This document shows positions 21,990 through 30,525 of a stretch of DNA of 64,000 bases, piece by piece. Position numbers and translations under genes: made by a program. The notes beneath the pieces were generated by a model. That model saw nothing but the letters and a program-made list of their open reading frames with translations, had not been told where the DNA came from and searched no databases. Source of the DNA: MWCR01 sp049325475 (GTDB taxonomy: Bacteria; Patescibacteriota; Patescibacteriia; 2-12-FULL-60-25); NCBI GenBank assembly GCA_049325475.1, contig JBMOLN010000004.1:1-64000 (forward strand), read 5' to 3'. Position 1 is the stretch's first letter, and every line of letters begins with the position of its first letter.

Positions 21990-23048
21990 TTATTGTTTCG
22001 GTCCTTCAAGAGATATCGGGTCTATGTCGTTGCCTTCGCCGGTGATACGTATGATGTCTTTGTCTATTTTGCGGAATTCTTGATAGCTTTTATTGTATTG
22101 ATTGACTACCGTGCCCAGATTTTTACCCATGCTCTGCATGTGTTGTTCGTATGTGCCGAGGTGGCGGCCCAGCTCGCGGACACGGTCGACGATTTCTTTG
22201 GCCTGCTCTTCAATTTGCAATGCGCGCAAACCCTGTACAACTGTCTGCAGATAAGCCAGGAATGAAGTTGGCGAAACCACCAGGACGCGGTATTTGGCAG
22301 CGGCCCGCTGGATAATATTCTCCGCTTCGTCCAGCTGTGCGCCGATTTTATTGTTCAGTAAATCAAAATAGATGGCTTCGTGCGGGATGAACATGAAAGC
22401 AAACTCCATGGTCCCCTCTTGGGGACGGATATATTTGGCGGTTTCTTTGACGCGTTCTTTGAGATCGTTAATAAATAACTTTTCCAGGCGGATTCTTTCG
22501 GCTTCGTCCCCTGTTTCGGCAAAGCGATTATAGTTTTCCAGGCTGAACTTGGAATCTATGGGCACAATCTTCTCTTTGATGAAGACAGCCGCGTCCACAA
22601 TCTCGCCATCAGCAAAGCGGTATTGCATCTGAAAGCTTTCAGGAGGGAGAGCGTTCTTTAACAGAGTTTCGAGAAAATATTCACCCAAAACTCCCCTTTG
22701 TTTAGGGTTTTTTAGGATTTGCTGGAGTTTTTGCAATTCTGATGTTTCGGTTAAAACTTGGCGCGAAACTTCCTCTACTTTGGCCATGCGCATTGATACT
22801 TCGCGGACAATGGTTTCCACGTCTTTTTGCTGTTCTCTGAAGGTTTTACTTGTCTCTCCAAGACGGTTATTGACTGTTTCTTGCAATTGAGATATTTGTT
22901 GCTGCATCATCAAAAGGCTTTGGGAATCCTGAGGGGCGGCTTGGTTGTTCTGCAGGCCGGAAATTTTCCAAAAAATAAGCCCCACGGCCGCAACCATGAT
23001 GATAATTGCGCTAATCATGACTATCGTTAACAAGAGTGAGATATCCAT
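21990..23048 (-). CDS. rmuC: DNA recombination protein RmuC
   Basis: 352 residues from the ATG at 23048. One N-terminal membrane helix, then a coiled coil (SQLQETVNNRLGETSKTF), then the RmuC nuclease-like domain: KNPKQRGVLGEYFLETLL, DAAVFIKEKIVPIDSKFSL, FAFMFIPHEAIYFDLL and VLVVSPTSFLAYLQTVVQG. RmuC limits DNA inversions and is predicted to have a PD-(D/E)XK-like fold. A TAGAAT box 8 nt before this ATG supports the chosen start and a leaderless mRNA; another ATG lies two codons upstream. Confidence 0.92.
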   Translation of the reverse strand: MDISLLLTIVMISAIIIMVAAVGLIFWKISGLQNNQAAPQDSQSLLMMQQQISQLQETVNNRLGETSKTFREQQKDVETIVREVSMRMAKVEEVSRQVLTETSELQKLQQILKNPKQRGVLGEYFLETLLKNALPPESFQMQYRFADGEIVDAAVFIKEKIVPIDSKFSLENYNRFAETGDEAERIRLEKLFINDLKERVKETAKYIRPQEGTMEFAFMFIPHEAIYFDLLNNKIGAQLDEAENIIQRAAAKYRVLVVSPTSFLAYLQTVVQGLRALQIEEQAKEIVDRVRELGRHLGTYEQHMQSMGKNLGTVVNQYNKSYQEFRKIDKDIIRITGEGNDIDPISLEGPKQ

Positions 23049-23193
23049 AGGCACCCATTCTACAATGACGAATTACAAATTACAAATGACAAATTAGCTG
23101 ATAGTTGATAGCTTTTAGCTGATAGTGTCAGTTGACTAAAAGCTATAAGCTAAGTGCTAAAAGCAGCGGCGCAAAGCGCCGCAGGTTATCCAC

Positions 23194-23222
23194 TTGATAG
23201 AAAAAAACGTATTTGTTATGTT
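23194..23222 (+). promoter_or_regulatory. Promoter of the acidic protein gene
   Basis: TTGATA (23194-23199), 17-bp spacer, TATGTT (23217-23222), 42 bp upstream of the ATG at 23265. Confidence 0.5.
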
Positions 23223-23264
23223 GGCCAAAACCAATTAAAAAGAAATTAAATTGATAAATATATT

Positions 23265-23585
23265 ATGGTTACACTGCCGTTTTCTATAGGGCCCGCTGAT
23301 GATTGGGACCCGCAAGGTTATGAAGAAGAAGAGGAGGATACTCTGGCGCCGGGTATGCATCTTATGAATGACGAAGACGAAGATGATGATGATCTGGATG
23401 ATGATGAAGAAATTGAGGATGATGAAGATGCCGATGATGAGGAGGGAGAAGATGATGAGGAAGATGAATTGGGTTTTGATGGACTGGAAAAGAATGCAAT
23501 TGAAGAATTGGAAGAGCTGGAAGATATTGTTACCCGCAGTGAGCGCGAAACTTTGAAGTTATCGGATTTTACGGATGAAGAATAA
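23265..23585 (+). CDS. Extremely acidic small protein
   Basis: 106 residues of which the middle (about 20-75) is almost only Asp and Glu. The end (EELEELEDIVTRSERETLKLSDFTDEE) is a charged helix. No domain recognised. Acidic tails of this kind can mimic nucleic acid or bind basic proteins, but this is speculation. The gene has its own promoter and terminator and stands alone between rmuC and a membrane protein gene. Confidence 0.6.
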   Translation: MVTLPFSIGPADDWDPQGYEEEEEDTLAPGMHLMNDEDEDDDDLDDDEEIEDDEDADDEEGEDDEEDELGFDGLEKNAIEELEELEDIVTRSERETLKLSDFTDEE

Positions 23586-23627
23586 AGGCTGAAATAACCA
23601 ATAACCAACAAAACAATAATCAATGAA

Positions 23628-23652
23628 GGTATCGCTCTGCGATATCTTTTTT
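23628..23652 (+). terminator. Terminator after the acidic protein gene
   Basis: GGTATCG / CGATATC stem (23628-23634, 23640-23646) with a 5-nt loop, followed by six T. Confidence 0.7.
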
Positions 23653-23698
23653 ATACCCTTGCGCCTTTGTCAGAGGGGAGGATTTAGGAGGGGTTGCT

Positions 23699-24412
23699 TT
23701 ACTCGCTTTCCAGAGATTCGATTGCTTCGGTGGTTGTTGAGTTTTTTATTGCTTTATATTCTTCGCGTTTTTCCTCCCCCGCAGGGATAAGGATGGGCGC
23801 GATGTTCATAAGCATGACTTTGCCCACAGCCATCAGAATTACCACCCAAGCAATGCCGGCGAAGGCCCAGTTGCGTAAATGCCGTACCGTATAAAACAGC
23901 GCGACTCCATAGCCGATTGATGGAAAGGCTAAAGTGACGACCCAATCATTTTTTTCCATGGCCGGAGTTTCCGTGCTTTTAGTGAGATGTAAAATTGCCA
24001 TCAATCGCAAGATTATTGGGAAGATCATTAAAATGGCAAAAAAGATTACCAGGGCATTGCTGCCGAGCGCAAAAAGAGTATTTGTAAGCAGTGTTGCATC
24101 GGCTTTGCTCATGAGCGAGCGGACAACAAAGGGCATGGCTAAGAACATGCCGATCAACGGCGTGAACAGTGTCCAAAACGCCCACCGTTGCCAGACGCAC
24201 CAGTACCAGACGGTAGCGGTCGGATTTATTAAGATAGCGAGCGCCCAAAATAGTTTTTGTCCAAAGGGAGCTCTGGGAGTTCTGTAGGCGTGGATAATTG
24301 CCCAAATCCAGAAAAAGATGAATCCCAAGATGGAAATTCCCAATAAAATAAAAGCCGCTAAGCTTAATGGAGAAAGCGGTTCGTTGGGGAATACCAAAGC
24401 TGGGAGTTTCAT
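23699..24412 (-). CDS. Multi-pass membrane protein of unknown function
   Basis: 237 residues with about six hydrophobic segments: 18-43, 54-72, 78-96, 112-135, 150-170 and 180-205. The loop after the first segment contains HAYRTPRAPFGQKLFW and the second NPTATVWYWCVWQRW. The Tyr/Trp-rich pattern recalls small PLDc_N-like membrane regions but no family is certain. The C-terminal tail is hydrophilic (EEKREEYKAIKNSTTTEA). It stands between repeat-rich spacers and has no clear partner. Confidence 0.6.
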   Translation of the reverse strand: MKLPALVFPNEPLSPLSLAAFILLGISILGFIFFWIWAIIHAYRTPRAPFGQKLFWALAILINPTATVWYWCVWQRWAFWTLFTPLIGMFLAMPFVVRSLMSKADATLLTNTLFALGSNALVIFFAILMIFPIILRLMAILHLTKSTETPAMEKNDWVVTLAFPSIGYGVALFYTVRHLRNWAFAGIAWVVILMAVGKVMLMNIAPILIPAGEEKREEYKAIKNSTTTEAIESLESE

Positions 24413-24466
24413 GGTCTCTTGTGAGCCAATCTTAGCAGATTGGAGGAGTTGGGTCTAATGGCAAGA

Positions 24467-24605
24467 CCTAACTCATCCCCCCCGCCCCCAATTCTCTTAA
24501 GAATAAGAGAAGGGGGATCAAAGCCTGCTTTTAAGATAAATTAAAATACCAAGTCAACAAGTCCCTCTATTGATCTCAAGAGAGGGATTTAGGGTGAGTT
24601 CAGCC
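24467..24605. repeat. Palindromic CCCC/CTCTT repeat cluster
   Basis: Two related hairpins: CCCCC-AATT-CTCTT...AAGAGA-AGGGGG near 24484-24514, and TCCCTCT...AGAGAGGGA near 24564-24589, framed by AACTCA and TGAGTT at the ends. Related words occur at 23662, 38790-38865, 40033-40070 and in the 3' end of uvrB, so this is a dispersed family. Confidence 0.55.
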
Positions 24606-24609
24606 TTGC

Positions 24610-25134
24610 TTAATAGTCAATTCCCGGCCGGGCTTTGGTTCCATGATAGAAATAATGCTTATGAAGCCTCATTTCGGTTAGAAGGTCACATAAGTCGCGA
24701 AACGAGTCCGGAGCGTTTCTACCGGTTAAAATAAGCTCCACAGATGGTGGTCTGCTCTTGAGAATCTCAAGGACTCGATCCTCGTGTATGATGCCTAGCG
24801 ACGTGCTGCTGTTTATCTCGTCGAGGATGATGAGGTCATGTTCGGCGCGGGCAAAAAGATCGCGGACAATTACAAGGCCCCGCTCCCCTTCTTGCCTATC
24901 CTCATCATTAACACCAAAACGAAATTTACCATTCTCGTCGATGCGGTTTAAACCGGAGGCGTAAAACTCGACTTCGGGCAGGCGTTCGCGGATGACGCTG
25001 CGCTCGTTGTAATTATCCCCGCCTTTGTCGAATGCTACCCAAGCGACTTTTTTTCCGGCTCCCACTGCTCGCAACAAAATTCCCAACGCTGCCGTGGTTT
25101 TGCCTTTGCCGTCGCCGGTGTAGACTTGCAACAT
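24610..25134 (-). CDS. cobO: Cob(I)alamin adenosyltransferase, CobO/BtuR type
   Basis: 174 residues. P-loop VYTGDGKGKTTAALG at the N-terminus, then KVAWVAFDKGGDNYNER, a DLIILDEINSS motif (Walker B-like) and VELILTGRNAPDSFRDL, closing with ARPGIDY. The enzyme transfers the adenosyl group of ATP to cobalamin to make adenosylcobalamin. The next gene upstream is the B12-dependent ribonucleotide reductase, so it likely supplies that cofactor from scavenged cobalamin. A TAATAT about 9 nt before the ATG is a possible -10. Confidence 0.92.
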   Translation of the reverse strand: MLQVYTGDGKGKTTAALGILLRAVGAGKKVAWVAFDKGGDNYNERSVIRERLPEVEFYASGLNRIDENGKFRFGVNDEDRQEGERGLVIVRDLFARAEHDLIILDEINSSTSLGIIHEDRVLEILKSRPPSVELILTGRNAPDSFRDLCDLLTEMRLHKHYFYHGTKARPGIDY

Positions 25135-25295
25135 AAACTACAAATATTAAATAACAAACTTTAAATTCGGAATGGCTGAAAGCTTAAGGCTGCTGTTTAA
25201 GGATTAAGGATAAAGGATAAAGGATGAACAAAATTCGACTTTTAGCTATTTTTCTAAAAGCCCTTTCTTGGATTAAGGCAGGGGTTTGGGGAGGG

Positions 25296-28200
25296 TTAGC
25301 TACACCCGCTAGTCGCTCCGCAGTTGAGGCATTTGTAGCAGGCGCCGTTTCTTACCATCATCGAGCCGCAGGTGTCGCAGGCCGGGGCGTCGGATTGGTT
25401 GTCGAATGTTGAAGTCAAAGTTTGTTGCATTTGCGGGGCTGTGCTTGGCTGAACGTCCAAAAGACTGGGCTGGTTGCTTTCTTGGGTTTTTACGGAAACA
25501 TCTTTGGGGATGTCTTCAATTTGAAGTTCGGCTGTGGCGCTTGTGTCCACGTTGATGCCAATGGCACGTCGTTCTTCGGGTGTGAGGAATTTGAGGCCCA
25601 GCCAGCGGAAAATGTAGTCCACGATGGATTTGGCCACGCGGATGTTGGCATTGGTTGTGAAGCCCGAGGGTTCAAAGCGTACGTGCGCGAATTTGTTGAC
25701 CAGGATTTTGAGAGGAACTCCGTATTGCAAACCGATTGATACAGAAGTCGAGAATACATCAAGCAAACCGGAGAGAACGCTTCCCTCTTTGCTCATTGTT
25801 ACAAAGACCTCCCCGGGCGTGCCATCGTCGTATAAACCGACGGTTATGAATCCTTTATGAGGGCCGATTTGGAATTTGTGAGTTATTGATCGGCGTTCGT
25901 CAGGCAAGCGGCGTCTGCGCGGAGCGTAAGTCGTAGCAGTTGATAGTGATGGTTTGGCGGGGACTGATTCGGGCTGTTTCTCGACTGTCGGCAAGTCTAT
26001 ACGTCGGATGTCTGCCCTTTCAGCTTTTGCTTCTTGAGTCTTGGGTCTAGAGTCTTGAGTCTTTTCCTCTTTAGAGGTTGTGAGGGCTTGGGCGCGTTTG
26101 GATCCGTCGCGGTAAATGGCAATGGCTTTGAGCCCGAGTTTCCATCCTTCAATGTAAGCGTCTTGAATATCCTCAACAGTGGCCGTATTGGGCATGTTAA
26201 CGGTTTTAGAGATGGCGCCGGAGAGAAAGGGCTGAACCGCTCCCATCATGCGCAAGTGTCCCAGATAATGAATGGAGCGTGATCCTTTGGCGGCTTTGAA
26301 GGCGCAGTCGAAAACCGGCAAGTGCTCATCTTGCAGATGAGGCGCCCCTTCGATAGTGTCGTTTTTGTCAATCCAGTCAATTATATCGCGGATTTGCTGT
26401 TCGGTGTATTGCAAACGATGCAGGGCTTCCGGAACCGTATTGTTAACGATTTTGATCATGCCGCCGCCAACGAGCCACTTGTATTTAACGAGAGCGATAT
26501 CGGGCTCAATACCGGTTGTGTCGCAATCCATTAAAAAGGCTATCGTTCCGGTTGGTGCTAAGACTGTCATTTGGGCGTTGCGATAGCCGAATGCTTCACC
26601 GGCTGCTATAGCTTCATCCCAGACTTCGCGGGCGCGTTTGGCAACATAAGACGGGACTCCGGTGTTATCAATGGCATAAGCCGCTTCCTTGTGCTTGTTC
26701 ATCACTCTAAGCATGGGCTCGCGGTTTTTCTCGAAGCCGCTGAAAGGCCCCATTTTTTCGGCAATCTTAGCTGATTGGGTGTAACCCGTGCCGGACATTA
26801 TGGAGGTTATGGCGCCGGCCAAATTACGGCCTTCGTCGGAGTCATAAGGCAATCCCATGCTCATAAGCAAAGCTCCCAAGTTGGCATAGCCGAGTCCGAG
26901 CGGGCGATAAGTGTGGGAGTTGAATTCAATGGCCGGAGTCGGGTATGAGGAAAAGCCGACCAGGATTTCTTGGGCCGTGGCAATAATTCTGCAAACATGT
27001 TCAAAAGCCTGCACATCGAATTGGCCGTCTTCGTTACGGCATTTCATCAAATTAATTGATGCCAAGTTGCATGCAGAATCATTTAAAAACATGTATTCAG
27101 AGCAAGGATTGGAAGCGTGGATTCGGTCAGAGTTGGGGCAGGTGTGCCAATCATTGATGGTTGTATCGTATTGCATGCCCGGATCGCCGCATTCCCAAGC
27201 GGCCCGGCTGATCTGGCGCATTAAGTCGCGGGCTTTGAATTTTTCACAAGGTTCGCCGTCAATAACGAATTTGGTCCAGAATTCGCCGTCGTTTTCAACG
27301 GCCTTCATGAAAGTATCGTTAACGCGCACGCTGTTGTTAGCATTTTGAAAAAAGATGGAAGAATAAGCTTCGCCGTTGATGCCGCCTTCATAGCCGGCGT
27401 CGATGAGTGCGTGTGCTTTTTTCTCTTCTTTGGCTTTACAATTGATAAATTCTTCCACGTCAGGATGGTCGATGTTCAAGATAACCATTTTGGCGGCTCT
27501 GCGGGTTTTGCCGCCGCTTTTAATGACTCCGGCAAAAGCGTCAAAGCCGCGCATAAAGCTGACCGGGCCTGATGATTTTCCGGATGATTGACCCAGGCTT
27601 TCCTTGCATGATCTTAAAGATGACAGATTGGAACCGGTGCCTGATCCATATTTGAAAAGCATTCCCTCGGTAACAGCCAGTTGAAGGATGGAACGCATGT
27701 CGTCTTGGACGGAGTTGATGAAGCAAGCCGAACACTGCGGGTGCGGGTTGACTCCAACATTGAACCAGACCGGAGAATTAAAAGCGGCTTTTTGATTGAT
27801 AAGAATGGAGGTTAGTTCAGCCTCAAAAGCATCACCGTCTTGCTCCGTTTGGAAATATCCGCCCAATCTCCCCCATTTGCTGATGGTTTGGGCGATTCTG
27901 TCCACGACTTGTTTCATGGAAGTTTCGCGTTCGGGCGTGTCCAGCTTGCCGCGGAAGTATTTGGAAACGATGATGTTGGTAGCGGTTTGACTGTAAGTTT
28001 TTGGCACTTCGATTCCTTTTTGTTGAAAAACTATCTCACCTTTCTCGTTGTTAATTGTTGCATCGCGCATGTCCCACTCCAGCTCGTCATAGGGATGAAT
28101 ATTTTCGTTGGTAAATAAACGTTTGATTTTCAGGCCGTTTCCGTATTTTTCTTTTTGTTCTTTATCCGCAAGCGTAATACGGTAAAGGATGTAAGCACGC

Positions 28201-28547
28201 GCAACTTGATTGAAATTGGTGTTGATCAGCGCGGCTGTTACCACTTCGCGGACATTTTCACTGGACGGAATACTGTGGCCGTCAAAGCGTTCAGTCAGTG
28301 TGTTGATTATATAACCCAACAGGCGGTCGATTTCCGGGGCGGATTTTTCGTCCGTAAAGCCGGAAGCGGAAAAAGCGGATTTTAATGCTTTACGTATTTT
28401 ATCGGATTTAAACGAATCAATGCGTCCATCGCGTTTGCGGATGGATTTGATGGACTTGAGGTAAGCGGATACAGCGTCCGTATTTACCTTGGCTGATGTT
28501 TTGGTTTCAGCGTTTGGATTCGCCGAAAAACTGGCCTGTGGAGTCAT
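25296..28547 (-). CDS. nrdJ: Adenosylcobalamin-dependent (class II) ribonucleotide reductase
   Basis: 1083 residues. Residues about 30-130 are an ATP-cone (SIRKRDGRIDSFKSDKIRKA), the allosteric domain sensing ATP/dATP. The catalytic barrel contains PQCSACFINSVQDDM, NPCSEYMFLNDSACNLASIN and LAPTGTIAFLMDCDTTGIEP. A domain ending in ITHKFQIGPHKGFITVGLY follows, and the C-terminus has a zinc-ribbon-like CDTCGSMMVRNG...CYKCLNCGA that can relay electrons to the active site. It makes deoxyribonucleotides with or without oxygen. Two NrdR-like boxes lie about 285 bp upstream. Confidence 0.95.
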   Translation of the reverse strand: MTPQASFSANPNAETKTSAKVNTDAVSAYLKSIKSIRKRDGRIDSFKSDKIRKALKSAFSASGFTDEKSAPEIDRLLGYIINTLTERFDGHSIPSSENVREVVTAALINTNFNQVARAYILYRITLADKEQKEKYGNGLKIKRLFTNENIHPYDELEWDMRDATINNEKGEIVFQQKGIEVPKTYSQTATNIIVSKYFRGKLDTPERETSMKQVVDRIAQTISKWGRLGGYFQTEQDGDAFEAELTSILINQKAAFNSPVWFNVGVNPHPQCSACFINSVQDDMRSILQLAVTEGMLFKYGSGTGSNLSSLRSCKESLGQSSGKSSGPVSFMRGFDAFAGVIKSGGKTRRAAKMVILNIDHPDVEEFINCKAKEEKKAHALIDAGYEGGINGEAYSSIFFQNANNSVRVNDTFMKAVENDGEFWTKFVIDGEPCEKFKARDLMRQISRAAWECGDPGMQYDTTINDWHTCPNSDRIHASNPCSEYMFLNDSACNLASINLMKCRNEDGQFDVQAFEHVCRIIATAQEILVGFSSYPTPAIEFNSHTYRPLGLGYANLGALLMSMGLPYDSDEGRNLAGAITSIMSGTGYTQSAKIAEKMGPFSGFEKNREPMLRVMNKHKEAAYAIDNTGVPSYVAKRAREVWDEAIAAGEAFGYRNAQMTVLAPTGTIAFLMDCDTTGIEPDIALVKYKWLVGGGMIKIVNNTVPEALHRLQYTEQQIRDIIDWIDKNDTIEGAPHLQDEHLPVFDCAFKAAKGSRSIHYLGHLRMMGAVQPFLSGAISKTVNMPNTATVEDIQDAYIEGWKLGLKAIAIYRDGSKRAQALTTSKEEKTQDSRPKTQEAKAERADIRRIDLPTVEKQPESVPAKPSLSTATTYAPRRRRLPDERRSITHKFQIGPHKGFITVGLYDDGTPGEVFVTMSKEGSVLSGLLDVFSTSVSIGLQYGVPLKILVNKFAHVRFEPSGFTTNANIRVAKSIVDYIFRWLGLKFLTPEERRAIGINVDTSATAELQIEDIPKDVSVKTQESNQPSLLDVQPSTAPQMQQTLTSTFDNQSDAPACDTCGSMMVRNGACYKCLNCGATSGCS

Positions 28548-28620
28548 AGGAATTCTAATTTAATCGTACATCGTACGTCGTACATCGTACGTCGGACTGG
28601 TACGTTGTGCCCTTGTTCTT

Positions 28621-28694
28621 TGCGGCAAGGATTGCCGCAAGCGCGTTTTGAACTCGGGGTGATTTATTTTTGGTTTTTTTACTTCGTAAAAAAA
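28621..28694. repeat. Hairpins in the nrdJ leader
   Basis: TGCGGCAA-GGA-TTGCCGCA near 28621-28639 is a perfect 8-bp hairpin, and GTTTTTTTAC-TTC-GTAAAAAAAC near 28672-28694 is a second. Both lie in the predicted 5' leader of the reductase. Nothing matching a cobalamin riboswitch is seen. The leader also holds degenerate GTACATCGTAC and ACTAAGTACT words. Confidence 0.5.
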
Positions 28695-28830
28695 CGTACT
28701 AAGTACTAAGTGCTAAGTACTAATGACGAAGTTGGTGGATTTGGTCTGCGGATTAGGCGTTATTTTGACGCAAAAAGCGCAGATAAAACTATTCCGCAAC
28801 ATTGTTGCGATTTAGGTTGTAGCCACCCGA

Positions 28831-28878
28831 CCACAACATCTTGTGGTCTAAAAAGAATTATACCACAAGATGTTGTGT
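28831..28878 (-). promoter_or_regulatory. nrdJ promoter with two NrdR-like boxes
   Basis: Two 16-bp palindromes, CCACAACATCTTGTGG (28831-28846) and CCACAAGATGTTGTGT (28863-28878), start 32 bp apart, three helical turns. They match the NrdR box consensus at 12 and 13 of 16 positions. Between them on the minus strand is TATAAT (28862-28857) preceded by TGG, an extended -10 box. A bound NrdR oligomer would block the polymerase, so dATP-responsive repression of the reductase is predicted. Confidence 0.75.
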
Positions 28879-28910
28879 TTGACGGAGTCAAACTGGGGAT
28901 AACCATTTCA

Positions 28911-29044
28911 AATAACCAATAACCAAATTCCAATCATCAATTAATACCCAATTTTGCAAAAACTAAATAACCAATATTTTGAGATAGATAAAGATCGCGA
29001 AGCGATTCCTGCATTGATTATTGTTTTGTTGGTCATTGGTTATT
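28911..29044. repeat. 134-bp MITE-like element, copy 1
   Basis: Ends are inverted: AATAACCAATAACC at 28911-28924 and GGTCATTGGTTATT at 29031-29044, with TTGTTTTGTTGG just inside the right end. A similar element lies at 61718-61857 and a fragment at 23592-23622. No coding capacity. It fills the space between the reductase promoter and the exonuclease gene. Confidence 0.5.
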
Positions 29045-29051
29045 GCGGTTG

Positions 29052-29633
29052 TCAGAGTCCGAGGGAGAGGTTGATTTGCGGGCTTTGCATGGGTTCGGGC
29101 GGTGCAATCGGCATTGGTATTTCTTGTTTTTCGCCGAGTCGATTGAAGTAATAAATCTTTTTTTCCAGCAAGGCTTTTTCGTAGACTTCTTTGGTAACTC
29201 TAACATCCTGCAGACAATAATCACGCAGTTTGTCAATCTCCCCGTTGCGCCAATATTCTACGGCTTGCAAACCATGGCCCGACTTCCCCACTCCCAGCGT
29301 GGCATGAGCAACGTCGTCCAGCTTTATGCGATGGCCGATGCGCTTTTCAATCTCAACCAGAAGATCCACGGTAGGAAGCTTCATGATATCACCGGTGTAA
29401 TAGGTTTGCATGCACGGATAATCAAAGCCGAAAAGGTTGTAGCCGATGATGCGGCTGGAGCGTTCCAATCTGGGCCAAAGATTAGGCAGATCTTTTTCCA
29501 GGAAAGATTCGTAGGTATCGGTTTCGTAAAAATAGACTCCAACGAGAGAAATTTTTAGCAGTGATGCTTTGTACGCTCCAACATCTTGAAATGTATTTTG
29601 GGTTTCGATATCCAGGACTATTTCGTTTCTCAT
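29052..29633 (-). CDS. RNase H-fold 3'-5' exonuclease-like protein
   Basis: 193 residues. DEDD-type motifs in order: VLDIETQNTF (first Asp-Glu pair), IIGYNLFGFDYPCMQTYY (Asp), and LRDYCLQDVRVTKEVYE with Tyr four before the last Asp, the DEDDy form. This matches YprB-like RNase H 2 domains (proofreading-type exonucleases). The C-terminal 30 residues are Pro-rich. Substrate unknown; a role in DNA or RNA trimming is likely. Confidence 0.8.
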   Translation of the reverse strand: MRNEIVLDIETQNTFQDVGAYKASLLKISLVGVYFYETDTYESFLEKDLPNLWPRLERSSRIIGYNLFGFDYPCMQTYYTGDIMKLPTVDLLVEIEKRIGHRIKLDDVAHATLGVGKSGHGLQAVEYWRNGEIDKLRDYCLQDVRVTKEVYEKALLEKKIYYFNRLGEKQEIPMPIAPPEPMQSPQINLSLGL

Positions 29634-29853
29634 AAACTTATTATTTATTATCTAATATTTAATATCTAACAGCATGAGTATTCTTAAATATAATAAATAG
29701 TAAATAATAGATAGTAGATACTAGCTTCGATAGTGCGTAATTTATCACGGTGAAGTTTTTGTGGCGAGTGTGTATAGAATTTACGTTAATCCGTGCCCCC
29801 GTTAACTAGTCATCCAGAATAGACTTGTGATATCGGCTAAACGTATGCACTGG

Positions 29854-29881
29854 TTGACGTATGCGTCAGTTATGATATACT
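29854..29881 (+). promoter_or_regulatory. Promoter of the 114-aa gene
   Basis: TTGACG (29854-29859), 16-bp spacer, TATACT (29876-29881). Start codon at 29916 with AAGGGAG 9 nt upstream. Confidence 0.65.
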
Positions 29882-29915
29882 TGCGCTTCGCGTTCTTTCA
29901 ACAAGGGAGAAAATC

Positions 29916-30260
29916 ATGGGCAAAACAGAAGAGTTTCTTGCATTTGTTTATTGGTTGGGGGGACAAAGCGACCTGGAGGCGATTGACACCACAAAACGGC
30001 TGTTGAAGCAGATTATCGTGTTTGCCGGGTACAGGTTTGGCGGTCAGGAATACGAAAGAGCCAGAGAGCGTTTGTCTGATTTGGCCAGAAAAGCTATTCA
30101 GCTGGCGGATGCCATCGAACCAAATCGGGTACCGATTGATATAAGAATACTGGCCGGCTGCGCGTTAAGCAGCGATACTCCGCTCAAAATCTGCCGGAAT
30201 CTTGCAGATTCCGCCCGTAAACATTTGGGGTTAAAGCCAGCAGTCGAACTAGCTTCATGA
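29916..30260 (+). CDS. Orphan small protein
   Basis: 114 residues, mainly helical, with two notable helices: IDTTKRLLKQIIVFAGYRFG and YERARERLSDLARKAIQLAD, ending in NLADSARKHLGLKPA. No domain or membrane segment is recognised. The gene is a complete unit with promoter, Shine-Dalgarno and terminator, a layout shared with several other orphan genes in the window. Confidence 0.55.
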   Translation: MGKTEEFLAFVYWLGGQSDLEAIDTTKRLLKQIIVFAGYRFGGQEYERARERLSDLARKAIQLADAIEPNRVPIDIRILAGCALSSDTPLKICRNLADSARKHLGLKPAVELAS

Positions 30261-30279
30261 TTTTTTTCATGACTTCCCT

Positions 30280-30302
30280 CCCCCGCTCTTGGGGGATTTT
30301 TA
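30280..30302 (+). terminator. Terminator after the 114-aa gene
   Basis: CCCCC-GCTCTT-GGGGG stem-loop (30280-30284 with 30291-30295) followed by A and a T run. Confidence 0.75.
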
Positions 30303-30362
30303 CTTTACAGACTAAGAATATCGGAATACGAACCACGAATTTGGAATTTTGATACGCGCCAG

Positions 30363-30435
30363 TCATAACGGAAAACGTCTTAACGTCATAACGGAGTCAG
30401 CTAAACAACTACGTTAAGACATTATGACGTTATGA
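30363..30435. repeat. 73-bp hairpin repeat, copy A
   Basis: Left arm contains AACGTCTTAACGTCATAACG, right arm CGTTAAGACATTATGACG, able to pair. A second copy in the same orientation lies at 37661-37733 with few differences. Intergenic REP-like element. Confidence 0.65.
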
Positions 30436-30462
30436 TTTTTGCCTGGGTTTTAGGCTTGAATC

Positions 30463-30492
30463 TTGACAAAGTTTGGTTTTTTTGCTTAATAT
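30463..30492 (+). promoter_or_regulatory. Promoter of the receiver-domain gene
   Basis: TTGACA (30463-30468), 18-bp spacer, TAATAT (30487-30492). AAGGAGA lies 8 nt before the ATG at 30526. Confidence 0.7.
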
Positions 30493-30525
30493 AGCAACAA
30501 CGTACGTTCGAAAAGGAGAAGATTC

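Noticed and set aside
28548..28830. Adenosylcobalamin riboswitch in the nrdJ leader
   Set aside because: No B12-box-like sequence or matching pairing was found; the leader has two simple hairpins and repeat words.
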